DNA of 6,319 nucleotides from Pseudomonadota bacterium (lineage in GTDB: Bacteria > Myxococcota_A > Polyangia > Polyangiales > Polyangiaceae), in NCBI GenBank assembly GCA_023411445.1, contig JAEYOT010000904.1, positions 1 through 6,319 on the forward strand, read 5' to 3'. Below are positions 1 to 6,264 of this stretch, one piece after another. A program made the position numbers and the translations under genes. The notes beneath the pieces were generated by a model, which searched no databases, was not told the DNA's origin, and saw only the letters and a program-made list of their open reading frames with translations. Within the stretch, counting starts at the first letter, position 1; each line of letters begins with the position of its first letter.

Positions 1-890
1 ACCCAGGACGGCGCAAAAATGGTGGCGAGCGCAGGCCCGGTGTAGCTCGGCTCCGTGGGCACGCCGAGCAGGGTCCCGAGCAGCGCGCGGTGATCCGTGA
101 GCGAGAGCTTACCGGTGACGCCTGCGCGAAAGGCAGGTCCGCGGTACAGAGCCCACGTGCGCGAAGCCGTCCCGGGCAGGTGCCGGCCCTCGACGTCGTG
201 ACCGTGGTCGCCGAACACCAGCAAGTGCTCGTCCGGCAGCAGGGAGCTTGCCACTGCTCCCACGACGCGATCGAGGCGCCCGAACGCGGCGCCGTACTGC
301 GCGCTGCCGGTGCCGTAGGCGTGAGCCGCCACGTCGCCGCTGCCGAGCGCCACGACGACGAGCGCGGCTTGCTCGGCTCGCGCCGCGTGCAGCTCCGTCA
401 GCACCCTTTCCTCCGTTTCGTCGCGCTTGCTCAGGCGTCGCTCGGCGTGCAGGTAGCGGCGATACGGATGAAGATCCTCCGTGCCGATCACGACGCTGCG
501 GCGGCCCGTGGCAACCAACGCCGACAGCAAGGAGTCGGGCGGCCCCTCGTGACTGGGTCGGAAGTTGTCGGCGACCGCCAGCAGCGAAGATTCGTCGTGG
601 CCGGTGAGCGCTGCGCGCAGGCACAGGTAGGTGAGCTGATCGCGACAGGGGTCGACCTCGAAGGAGGCCCCTTCTTGCGCGAGCCGCGCCAGCGCTGGCA
701 TGCGCCGCGCGTCCACGGCGATCTCGCGCGCCAGTGAGTCGATGAACACCGCGACCAGGCGCGGCGGAGCGCCCGCTTGCTGCACGACGACAGGCGGTTG
801 GCGGGGCTCGTCCCCAACCCGAGCCGTAGTCGAAAGCGTCCAGAAGCCCAGCGCTAACGCCACCCCCACGAGCATGGCCCACGTCCGCAC
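1..890 (-). CDS. Alkaline-phosphatase-superfamily enzyme, GPI ethanolamine-phosphate-transferase-like (3' end outside window)
   Basis: Partial gene: 296 codons are visible and the C-terminus runs off the left edge. A hydrophobic stretch at residues 4-20 looks like a signal peptide or membrane anchor, so the catalytic domain should be periplasmic. The superfamily metal-site motifs appear in order: VFIDSL (Asp51), Thr87 ten residues before the Gly of ALTG (the nucleophile position), GSGDVAAHAYG (Asp186, His190), FGDHGHDVEGRH (Asp228, His229, His237). The stretch from VDP (79-81) through DNF (108-110) and GRRSVVIG resembles, from memory, the PIG-O type of GPI ethanolamine-phosphate transferase more than sulfatases. 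It probably transfers or hydrolyses a phosphodiester headgroup; the substrate is unknown. An in-frame TAG at 951-953 bounds the start. GTG at 890 is preferred because it places a short positive segment before the hydrophobic stretch; TTG 908 and ATG 875 are alternatives, and none has a clear ribosome binding site. It is divergent from the barrel gene. Confidence 0.8.
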   Translation of the reverse strand, partial: MRTWAMLVGVALALGFWTLSTTARVGDEPRQPPVVVQQAGAPPRLVAVFIDSLAREIAVDARRMPALARLAQEGASFEVDPCRDQLTYLCLRAALTGHDESSLLAVADNFRPSHEGPPDSLLSALVATGRRSVVIGTEDLHPYRRYLHAERRLSKRDETEERVLTELHAARAEQAALVVVALGSGDVAAHAYGTGSAQYGAAFGRLDRVVGAVASSLLPDEHLLVFGDHGHDVEGRHLPGTASRTWALYRGPAFRAGVTGKLSLTDHRALLGTLLGVPTEPSYTGPALATIFAPSW

Positions 891-1036
891 GAACGCCCGC
901 GACTGCAATCGCCATGCCGCCAGCCGCGCGCCTTTTCGGTCGCGCGCGCGCTAGCCGGTAGAGCGCGGCAGGCACAGGTGTCGACGAATCACGACAGCTA
1001 CTGACGCAAGGGCTGTGTTGCGGCTACGCTGACTGC
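891..1036. promoter_or_regulatory. Divergent intergenic region, presumed to hold two promoters
   Basis: This gap of about 146 bases separates the divergent phosphatase-like and barrel genes, so promoters for both should lie here or inside the first codons. I cannot identify a convincing -35/-10 pair, sigma-54 site or operator by eye. It contains an alternating CG run (about 940-951) and an AAGGG at 1008-1012 that is too far from the GTG at 1037 to be its ribosome binding site. The call rests on gene orientation only. Confidence 0.35.
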
Positions 1037-1762
1037 GTGCGTTTCGCGCTCAGCTGGTTGGCTCCGCTGCTCGGCGCCATGCTCGTGCTCGTACCCGCTC
1101 GCGCCGCCGCGGACGCCGCTGACGCCCCGCCGCCCACAGCGCGGCTGCGGTTCAGTGGCTTGCTCGGCTCGGCGCTGGGTGTTGGCCGCATCACGCCTGG
1201 CGGCGCAACGCTCGGCGAGGTGATGCCTCCCGCGCTGCTCACCGGCGCGGACGTCGCTTTCGCTCCCCTTCGCCAGCTCGACTTTGGCGTCAACGCGCTC
1301 GCCTTGCTCGGCTTGGGTGAGCCGAACGTGTGCCCGGGGCCGAGCGAGTCCTGCTCACTGGCCGCGGGCGGGCAACTGGCGCTGCGCCTGCGCTACCACC
1401 TCTGGCCAGAACAAACCTTCAATCCCTGGCTCGCTGTCGGCGGCGGCTTGGATCTGCTCGGCACCACCGGCGTCACCACCGACACCCGGGCGGGCTTGCT
1501 CTTCAACGCCACCACCCGCACCGAGCGCCGCCGCATCTACTGGGGGCCGCTCGGCTTGCTACAAGTCGGCGGGGACTATCGCTTGCGCCGGGCAGTATAC
1601 GTGGGCGGCGTGCTCGGTTACGCGCTGGGCAGCTACGCGCACCTGGAGCATTCCGTGCGCGTCGACGGCGAGACCGAGTCGTCCTGGTCAGGCAACAGCC
1701 CGACCCAGTTTCACCACTGGCTGTACCTCGCCGCACAGGCGACCTTCGACGTCGCGCTTTGA
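1037..1762 (+). CDS. Secreted outer-membrane beta-barrel-like protein, function unknown
   Basis: A 241-residue protein from a GTG start. Residues 1-25 form a typical Sec signal peptide: a short positive start, the hydrophobic core LAPLLGAMLVLVP, then a cleavage-like ARAAA|DA. The mature part is rich in Gly, Leu and alternating hydrophobic/polar stretches, such as GGQLALRLRYHLWPE, WLAVGGGLDLLG, VYVGGVLGYALGSYAHLEH and WLYLAAQATFDVAL. These are the transmembrane strands of a small 8-to-10-strand barrel, and the last strand runs to the C-terminus. Cys99 and Cys106 in a loop could form a disulfide, which fits export. It is best described as an outer-membrane-beta-barrel-domain protein; no enzyme motif is visible. 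The C-terminal residue is Leu rather than the classic Phe. No Shine-Dalgarno is clear and I see no better in-frame start upstream. Its stop lies one base from the stop of the convergent DUF1279 gene. Confidence 0.75.
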   Translation: MRFALSWLAPLLGAMLVLVPARAAADAADAPPPTARLRFSGLLGSALGVGRITPGGATLGEVMPPALLTGADVAFAPLRQLDFGVNALALLGLGEPNVCPGPSESCSLAAGGQLALRLRYHLWPEQTFNPWLAVGGGLDLLGTTGVTTDTRAGLLFNATTRTERRRIYWGPLGLLQVGGDYRLRRAVYVGGVLGYALGSYAHLEHSVRVDGETESSWSGNSPTQFHHWLYLAAQATFDVAL

Positions 1763-1763
1763 C

Positions 1764-2054
1764 TCAGCCGGACGACGGCGTCTGCGGCGGATCCGAGCGT
1801 TTGAGCTTGCGGACCACGGCGGCGACCAGCGGCGTTGCCGCCAGCGTACCGGCGATGCGCAGAGGCTGCGTCGCCTTGGTGGCGAGCCATGCGGCGCCAG
1901 CGAGACCCACGCCGCTGCCGGCGCTCTCCACCTTCCAGCCCAACGAGATGGCCGAGGCCATGCCGATGAGCGTGAGCACCCAGATCACGAGGTAGGTACC
2001 GATCGCCACGTTGCCGTACTCGGCTAGCAGTGATTTCAGCTTCTCGCGCGTCAC
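1764..2054 (-). CDS. DUF1279/FAM210-like small membrane protein
   Basis: A 96-residue protein. The N-terminal KLKSLLAEYGNVAIGTYLVI leads into a membrane segment (about 17-38), then KVESAG with a Gly-rich stretch, then ATKATQPLRIAGTLAATPLV, which forms a second amphipathic or membrane segment (about 60-81) before a charged tail. This order (LLxEYGxVAxGTY, then a TQPxRI segment) is what I recall for DUF1279, the domain shared with the mitochondrial inner-membrane proteins FAM210A and FAM210B. The bacterial function is not established. The start is well fixed: an in-frame TAA at 2064-2066 leaves GTG 2054 as the only usual start codon. It lies 25 bases downstream of the Tim44-like gene and lacks its own ribosome binding site by eye, so it is likely the last gene of the operon. 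It ends one base from the convergent barrel gene. Confidence 0.82.
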   Translation of the reverse strand: MTREKLKSLLAEYGNVAIGTYLVIWVLTLIGMASAISLGWKVESAGSGVGLAGAAWLATKATQPLRIAGTLAATPLVAAVVRKLKRSDPPQTPSSG

Positions 2055-2079
2055 GCTGGTCGTTTAGCGCAGATGCTGC

Positions 2080-3561
2080 CTACCCGCTGTACGAATCGTC
2101 CTGCTCGATGCGCGACAGCACCCAGTCAAACTCTCCGGCCGTCACCTTGACCCGGCAATACTCGCAAGATCCGCTCATACCCACCCTGAGCGGCGCGCCA
2201 CAGTTGGGGCAGCTCAAGTCACCGCGCGTCGCGCCCTTGCGCTCGCTGCCGCGGATCCACGTCCAGTACTCGGAGTAGCTCCGCTGGCGGCTGCGGCTCC
2301 CGCGCAGCACCTTGCCGTCGTCGGAGATGACGTAGTCGGTGCTGGTCGCGAAGACGCGCACCGTGATCGAGTCGTAGTGCTTGTCGCTGCTGACCCGAGC
2401 CAAGTCGATGCGCAGGATGCGCGCCCCCTCCGTCACGTTGCGGCAGCGCGCCTGGACGTACAAGTCGATCCAGTAGTACAGCGATTGAAACAGGTTGTCG
2501 GACACGTACGGGCGAATGCGCAGCGGATCCCGTCCGGCCCAGGCCACTTGCAGCTCGGCGAACACGTGGGCGATGCGGTGGGTGAAGCTCTGCCAGCTCA
2601 AGCTCGGGTCGCGCGCCGCCAGCTGAGTGAACGCCGCCTGCGCGCCCGCGTCGATGATGGTCGGCTTGTCCGTGCCCGTCTCTGGCACGTCTTTGGTCAA
2701 CAGTGGGCCGCGCGGCTCGCGCGTGCGGTTGATGAGCGACGTGACCATCCAGTCGAACCGACCCAAGCCGACGCTCTGCTGGCAATAGCTGCACTCTGTG
2801 CCACGCAGCGCCTCGAGCGGCGCGCCGCAGTTGGGGCAATCCAGCTTGTGCGCGCGCGCAAACGGCCGCGAGCGGGCGCTCGCCGAGCGCGCCAAGGTCA
2901 GCCGGTCCACCACGTACCAGCGCTGCTGCGCGCCGGAGCGCGAGACCTCCACGTAGTTGGCCTCGAGCGCCAGCTCCACCTCCACCTGCGCTCCGCGCCG
3001 CACGCGCACGTAGCGCAGCGCGCCGATCACGATGCCTTGCACGTCCGCGAGCTCGGGCTGCTGCAAGCGCGACTGGAAGGTCGGGTCCAGGTACGCCGCG
3101 AGCCAGCCCGTGCCGACACCGCGAGCGCGCTGCACCGCTCCGTACAGCATGTACGCGAAGTCCTCGAACAGCACGACGGACAGCTCCGGATCCACCTCGC
3201 GCAAGGCCTCGAGCTCACGCCGTGCAGAGGGCGCTCGGCGCTCCACCTTCTGCACCCGCGCGACGTCCACCTTGCCGCTGGACCACGCCTTCAAGCCACG
3301 CTGCAGCGCGGCGCGCACGACCAGCCCGACCAGCACCAGCAACGTGAGCGGGATACCGACGCTGGGGTGCTCGATGCACAGCCACAAGAGCAGCTCCAGC
3401 AGCACGCCGAGCCCTTCCCCGCCGTCGCCGCCGCCACCACCGCCCGGGCTCGAGCCGCCCGAGAACGACTCGCCGCTGCCCGGACGCGCCAGCGCGGCGC
3501 AGCTCAGCAAGAGCCCCGCCAGCAACGCCAGCGCGACGAGCGCGCGCTTCCGGCCCTTCAT
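2080..3561 (-). CDS. Tim44-like domain membrane protein with two zinc ribbons
   Basis: A 493-residue protein. Residues 1-26 look like a signal sequence (a weak lipobox-like LLSC ends at Cys21). A Gly/Ser-rich linker (28-50) and a hydrophobic segment (about 52-86) follow, the usual N-terminal plan of bacterial Tim44-like proteins. The rest is two similar modules. Module 1 (about 112-227, starting ELSVVLFEDFAYMLYGAVQRA) ends in a zinc ribbon with Cys242, 245, 257 and 260. Module 2 (about 305-440) has the clearer Tim44 pattern: AELQVAWAGRDPLRIRPYVS, then SITVRVFATSTDYVISDDG, then SEYWTWIRG. It ends in a ribbon with Cys451, 454, 466 and 469, and both ribbons continue into GxFDWxx. Tim44-type domains bind membranes or partner proteins; the role here is unknown. 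The ATG overlaps the TPM stop by one base, and a good GAGGTG lies at 3567-3572 with a 5-base spacer. Confidence 0.85.
   Translation of the reverse strand: MKGRKRALVALALLAGLLLSCAALARPGSGESFSGGSSPGGGGGGDGGEGLGVLLELLLWLCIEHPSVGIPLTLLVLVGLVVRAALQRGLKAWSSGKVDVARVQKVERRAPSARRELEALREVDPELSVVLFEDFAYMLYGAVQRARGVGTGWLAAYLDPTFQSRLQQPELADVQGIVIGALRYVRVRRGAQVEVELALEANYVEVSRSGAQQRWYVVDRLTLARSASARSRPFARAHKLDCPNCGAPLEALRGTECSYCQQSVGLGRFDWMVTSLINRTREPRGPLLTKDVPETGTDKPTIIDAGAQAAFTQLAARDPSLSWQSFTHRIAHVFAELQVAWAGRDPLRIRPYVSDNLFQSLYYWIDLYVQARCRNVTEGARILRIDLARVSSDKHYDSITVRVFATSTDYVISDDGKVLRGSRSRQRSYSEYWTWIRGSERKGATRGDLSCPNCGAPLRVGMSGSCEYCRVKVTAGEFDWVLSRIEQDDSYSG
2155..2211 (-). other. Zinc ribbon 2 of the Tim44-like protein
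   Basis: Encodes residues 451-469, CPNCGAPL followed by CEYC: two CxxC knuckles 11 residues apart, a classic treble-clef or ribbon zinc site near the C-terminus. Confidence 0.85.
2188..2838. repeat. Pair of 24-base near-identical copies inside the Tim44-like gene (2188-2211 and 2815-2838)
   Basis: The two segments coding for the CPNCGAPL knuckle match at 23 of 24 bases (one A/G difference at 2200 versus 2827), starting GAGCGGCGCGCC. The match lies in the same reading frame and marks an internal duplication of the module end. Sequence outside these copies has diverged, so this is either an old duplication with a conserved core or one kept alike by gene conversion. Confidence 0.8.
2782..2838 (-). 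other. Zinc ribbon 1 of the Tim44-like protein
   Basis: Encodes residues 242-260, CPNCGAPL followed by CSYC, with the same 11-residue spacing as ribbon 2. It lies between the two Tim44-like modules. Confidence 0.85.
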
Positions 3562-4181
3562 CAGTGCACCTCGTCAGGCAGCTCGTTCACGTCGTCGTGC
3601 TGGCGCGGCAGGGCGCTGGCGAGCGTCGGTCCCAAGCTCTCCAAGGTCCGCTCGAAGCCGGCCAGGTCCCCGCGCTTCACCGCCTGCGTGAGCGCCGCGC
3701 AGCGCTCGCGCCACTCCGGGCCGAGCGCCGCCTCGTCCACGCCGATGTCGCACAGCACCACCGCGCGCTGCTCGAAGGTGGAGACGAACACCAGCACGCC
3801 GGTGCGGCCCCGCGTCCGCGAGATGCCGAGATCGAAGAACGCCACGCGCGCGGCGTCCGCCACGCTGCGCGCGAGCGCTTTCTCGCGCGCCAGCCAGCGC
3901 AAGAGCGGGCTCACGTTGAGCGCGAGCGCCACGCCCAGCCCGAAGCCCAGCAGCGCGTCGGCCGCGATGGCGCCTACCGAGTACACGGTCGGCACCACCA
4001 GCAGGTACGCCACCACCAGCGAGCACACGAAGAAGCCGAAGTGATACGCCGCGGGCCGGTACTCGCCCGAGCGGCGCCTGACAGCGACCACCAGCTCCGC
4101 CGAGGTCTGCTGCTCCACCAAGCGGATCGATTGAGCCGTGCTCTGCTTGGCCTCGGCGCTGAAGAAATCCTTCTCTGCCAC
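3561..4181 (-). CDS. Membrane-type TPM-domain protein
   Basis: A 206-residue protein. The TPM domain (the TLP18.3/Psb32/MOLO-1 fold) is recognised from two blocks: SIRLVEQQTSAELVVAVRRR (about 18-37), and a later block (about 112-150) with DLGISRTRGRTGVLVFVSTF and AVVLCDIGVDEAA. Between them are two hydrophobic membrane segments (about 47-65 and 68-92), an arrangement I recall for membrane-bound bacterial members. The C-terminal tail is acidic. TPM proteins have been linked to phosphatase activity, photosystem II repair and membrane complex assembly elsewhere; the role here is unknown. GTG 4181 is chosen because it follows the ATP-grasp stop by 5 bases and directly precedes the conserved AEKDFFS start, with a GGCGGA about 10 bases upstream. 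The frame stays open upstream to about 4505, but that part is the ATP-grasp gene in another frame. Its stop overlaps the Tim44-like ATG. Confidence 0.85.
   Translation of the reverse strand: MAEKDFFSAEAKQSTAQSIRLVEQQTSAELVVAVRRRSGEYRPAAYHFGFFVCSLVVAYLLVVPTVYSVGAIAADALLGFGLGVALALNVSPLLRWLAREKALARSVADAARVAFFDLGISRTRGRTGVLVFVSTFEQRAVVLCDIGVDEAALGPEWRERCAALTQAVKRGDLAGFERTLESLGPTLASALPRQHDDVNELPDEVH
3567..3572 (-). promoter_or_regulatory. Ribosome binding site of the Tim44-like gene
   Basis: GAGGTG on the minus strand, 5 bases before the ATG at 3561, inside the last codons of the TPM gene. It is the clearest Shine-Dalgarno in the window and supports this start and translational coupling at the TGATG junction. 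Confidence 0.7.
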
Positions 4182-4186
4182 GCGGC

Positions 4187-5218
4187 TCAGTCCGCCGTGT
4201 CCCACTCGACTTGGTAGCTCAAGCCGAGGTTCACGATGCGCTGGATCAAGACCGGATACTCCACGCCCTCGGCCTTGGCCGACTGGGCGAAGTCCTCTGC
4301 GCGCTGGAGATCCGGGTTCGGGTTGGCCTCCAGCACGTACACCTTGCCGTCGGGCGCGAGGCGCAGATCGATACGCGCGTAGCCGCTCATCTTGAGCACG
4401 CGGTAGATGTTCGTACACATCTTGTTGATCTGCTCGGCCACGCCAGTCGGCAGCTCGGCCGCGGCGGTGTCGATGTGGTACTTCTTCTGGTACGCCAGAT
4501 CCCACTTGACCTTACGAGTGGCGATGCGCGGCGCGTTCTCCGGCAGCTTGTCGAGCATCATTTCCCACACCGGGAAGGCGTGCAGGCGCCGGTTACCGAC
4601 CACGCCCACGTACAGCTCGCGCCCCTCGATGTACTCCTCGGCGATGACGTCGACGCCGAAGGTCTCGTGCATGAACGCGACGCGCTCTTCCAGCTTCTCG
4701 TCGCTGGTGACGAGCGAGGCTTGGGAGATACCGAGCGAGGCCTCCTCGTAGAGCGACTTGACGACGAGCGGGTAGCTCAGCTTGCGCGGGCGACGGCCCT
4801 TGCGGCCCAGCGGGAAGACGGCGAAGCGCGGCACGCGGATGCGGTGAAAGGCGAGCAGCTGCTTGGAGATGGCTTTGTCGCGCGACAGCAATAGCCCGGT
4901 GGGGTTACAGCCGGTGTAGCGCTTGCGCAGCAGCTCCAGGTAGCTCACCACGTGCTGGTCGTAGACGGCCACGCCGTGAAAATGCACGAGCAGGTTGAAG
5001 GCGATATCCGGCTCCAGCTCGGCGAAGGCGCGGCGAATCGGGCCGAGATCGCTGCCGACGCCGAGCTTGAACACGTCGTGCCCTAGCTCCTCTAGGCCGG
5101 CGATCACGTCCCACTCGGTGCGAAAATCCTGCAGCTGCTTCTCGGACAAGCCGCTGATGTCGGCGGGAGGCACGAGATCCTCGTGCATCAGGACTAGGAC
5201 TTTGAGCTTCTTCCTCAT
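4187..5218 (-). CDS. D-alanine-D-alanine-ligase-like ATP-grasp protein, substrate unknown
   Basis: A 343-residue soluble protein with the three-part ATP-grasp layout. An N-terminal Rossmann-like domain (KVLVLMHEDLVPP, then EPDIAFNLL) leads to YTGCNPTGLLLSRDKAISK (101-119), which is like the YTGxxxxASxxxxDKxxxK of Ddl. LVVKSLYEEASLGIS (151-165) supplies the nucleotide-binding Lys153 and the small-residue loop. AEEYIEGRELYVGVVGN (193-209) and ARIDLRLAPDGKVYVLEANPNP (281-302) provide the Mg/ATP ligands Asp284, Glu298 and Asn300. Such enzymes join a carboxylate to an amine via an acyl phosphate. The Ddl acceptor motif (NxxPGMTxxS) is replaced by NPNPDLQRAEDF, so it is unlikely to be the cell's D-Ala-D-Ala ligase. 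Its ATG overlaps the peptidase stop (ATGA) and no ribosome binding site is seen, so coupled translation is likely. It resembles a family common in Myxococcota and Planctomycetes that is often annotated as Ddl (recollection). Confidence 0.88.
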   Translation of the reverse strand: MRKKLKVLVLMHEDLVPPADISGLSEKQLQDFRTEWDVIAGLEELGHDVFKLGVGSDLGPIRRAFAELEPDIAFNLLVHFHGVAVYDQHVVSYLELLRKRYTGCNPTGLLLSRDKAISKQLLAFHRIRVPRFAVFPLGRKGRRPRKLSYPLVVKSLYEEASLGISQASLVTSDEKLEERVAFMHETFGVDVIAEEYIEGRELYVGVVGNRRLHAFPVWEMMLDKLPENAPRIATRKVKWDLAYQKKYHIDTAAAELPTGVAEQINKMCTNIYRVLKMSGYARIDLRLAPDGKVYVLEANPNPDLQRAEDFAQSAKAEGVEYPVLIQRIVNLGLSYQVEWDTAD

Positions 5219-6255
5219 CGCGGGAAGTGGTGGTGCCCGCGGTTCAGGTACTTGTGCGTCTGCGCGGCGAGCAGCAGCATCGCGTCACGCTTGACGTGCG
5301 AGGCGCCCGACCTCACGACCAGGCCCAGCTCCTGAGCCCGCTGAATGATCTCCGAGAGCACACGATCGACCGCATATTGATACTCGCCGGTCCAATGGGA
5401 AACCAATTTTCGGATCTCGGGGCGCTCTTTCCTCAAGAATGCCGCGGCGCTTCGCTCGCGGCGTGAGCCGGTCGGCTCGGCGAACAAGCGACGTAGATCG
5501 CGATCGTAAGTCTCCCGCAGGGCCAGCCGGTAGCGGCTGCGCTTACGCTTGTAATATTCGCCTAGCGTGAGAGTCAGCTCGTCGAGCGGCTCCACCCGAG
5601 TTCTCACGCGCGTCTGCGGCCGCTGGCCCTCGATCGAGCTCATCAGGCCGTCCAGGTAGTGCAGCTTCTCCAGCGCGGCCCAGCCTTTGTAGCGGCTACG
5701 CCAGCGCGACGCAGGATCCAGCCACACCGCGAACGTCTCCGCGAAGTCCTCCGCGGGGTGGCTCTGCGCGTACCACAGCTCCAAGTGGCGCACGAAGCGC
5801 TTGCTGTAGGGCTTGGGCTGGTAATGGCTCAGGTAGTCACTCTCGAAGTGACCGAACACTTCGCGCCAGTCGCTGCGACGGTGAAGCGCGTACGCGTTGT
5901 CCAGCGCGTGCGCCGTCTCGTGCCGCATGAGTTGCATGCAAGAGCGCGGCGTGCCGCCTTCCACCTCGTGCATGTGCTGCTGCTCCAGCTCCCTCAAGCG
6001 CGGGTGCGCCAAGTAAAACGGGATGGCGAAGCCGGGCACGCCATCCGGCGAGAACCACTCGGTCGAGAGCCAGACGTGCGGCCTGAACACCAGCCCGCGT
6101 CGCTCGAGCTCACCCCACAGCTTCTGCGTGTACTGCGCGAGCTCCGTGCCAGCGATGCTCAACTTGAGATCGCACAGGCGCACGTCCAAGAGCGCCTCGT
6201 CGTCCAGCCGCTGCCAGCTGCGAGTCACACCTTGCCCCCGGGCGACTGCGCGCAT
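5215..6255 (-). CDS. Putative zinc-binding metallopeptidase (Peptidase_Mx-like)
   Basis: 346 residues from ATG 6255. The zinc motif HETAH is at residues 112-116 in MRHETAHALDNAY, with Asp119 just after it. A second conserved block, YAQSHPAEDFAETFAVWLDP (162-181), supplies acidic candidates for the third ligand (Glu169, Glu173). Upstream are DVRLCDLKL and RPHVWLSTEWFSPDGVPG, and downstream a GWAALEKLHYLDGLM block and a basic helical region. No signal peptide or membrane segment is visible, so it is probably cytoplasmic. The pattern fits the uncharacterised Peptidase_Mx family (PF15887, from memory); activity and substrate are unknown. The frame is open to another ATG at 6291, but those extra 12 codons lie almost wholly in a palindrome and look unconserved. 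GTG 6228 is a third option. It is the first gene of the block and shares the ATGA overlap with the ATP-grasp gene. Confidence 0.82.
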   Translation of the reverse strand: MRAVARGQGVTRSWQRLDDEALLDVRLCDLKLSIAGTELAQYTQKLWGELERRGLVFRPHVWLSTEWFSPDGVPGFAIPFYLAHPRLRELEQQHMHEVEGGTPRSCMQLMRHETAHALDNAYALHRRSDWREVFGHFESDYLSHYQPKPYSKRFVRHLELWYAQSHPAEDFAETFAVWLDPASRWRSRYKGWAALEKLHYLDGLMSSIEGQRPQTRVRTRVEPLDELTLTLGEYYKRKRSRYRLALRETYDRDLRRLFAEPTGSRRERSAAAFLRKERPEIRKLVSHWTGEYQYAVDRVLSEIIQRAQELGLVVRSGASHVKRDAMLLLAAQTHKYLNRGHHHFPR

Positions 6256-6264
6256 CGACTTTGC

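Noticed and set aside
940..952. Alternating CG run as a possible regulatory or Z-DNA element
   Set aside because: It is short, expected in GC-rich DNA, and not linked to any recognisable promoter element.
109..975. Minus-strand open frame of 288 codons over the phosphatase-like gene
   Set aside because: It is out of frame with the clear alkaline-phosphatase-superfamily motifs, and its translation is Arg/Gly/Ala low-complexity.
3412..3480. CCG/CCA-rich simple repeat tract
   Set aside because: It is explained by the Gly/Ser-rich linker of the Tim44-like protein, which is usual for this family.
3496..3510. Lipoprotein lipobox (LLSC, Cys21) in the Tim44-like protein
   Set aside because: Leu at -2 is a poor fit, and a plain signal peptide or membrane segment followed by the Gly-rich linker explains the N-terminus equally well.
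2377..4044. Long plus-strand open frame (555 codons) antisense to the Tim44-like and TPM genes
   Set aside because: It is rich in Arg, Ala, His and Gln with no domain signature, spans two well-supported genes on the other strand, and is the expected mirror of GC-rich codon bias.
4182..4505. N-terminal extension of the TPM protein upstream of 4181
   Set aside because: It would overlap the ATP-grasp gene by more than 300 bases, its residues are Arg-rich without motifs, and homology-like sequence starts at AEKDFFS.
4187..5218. Genuine D-alanine-D-alanine ligase (ddl)
   Set aside because: ATP-grasp motifs are present but the acceptor-binding PGMTxxS-type motif is missing and there are no cell-wall mur/fts genes around it.
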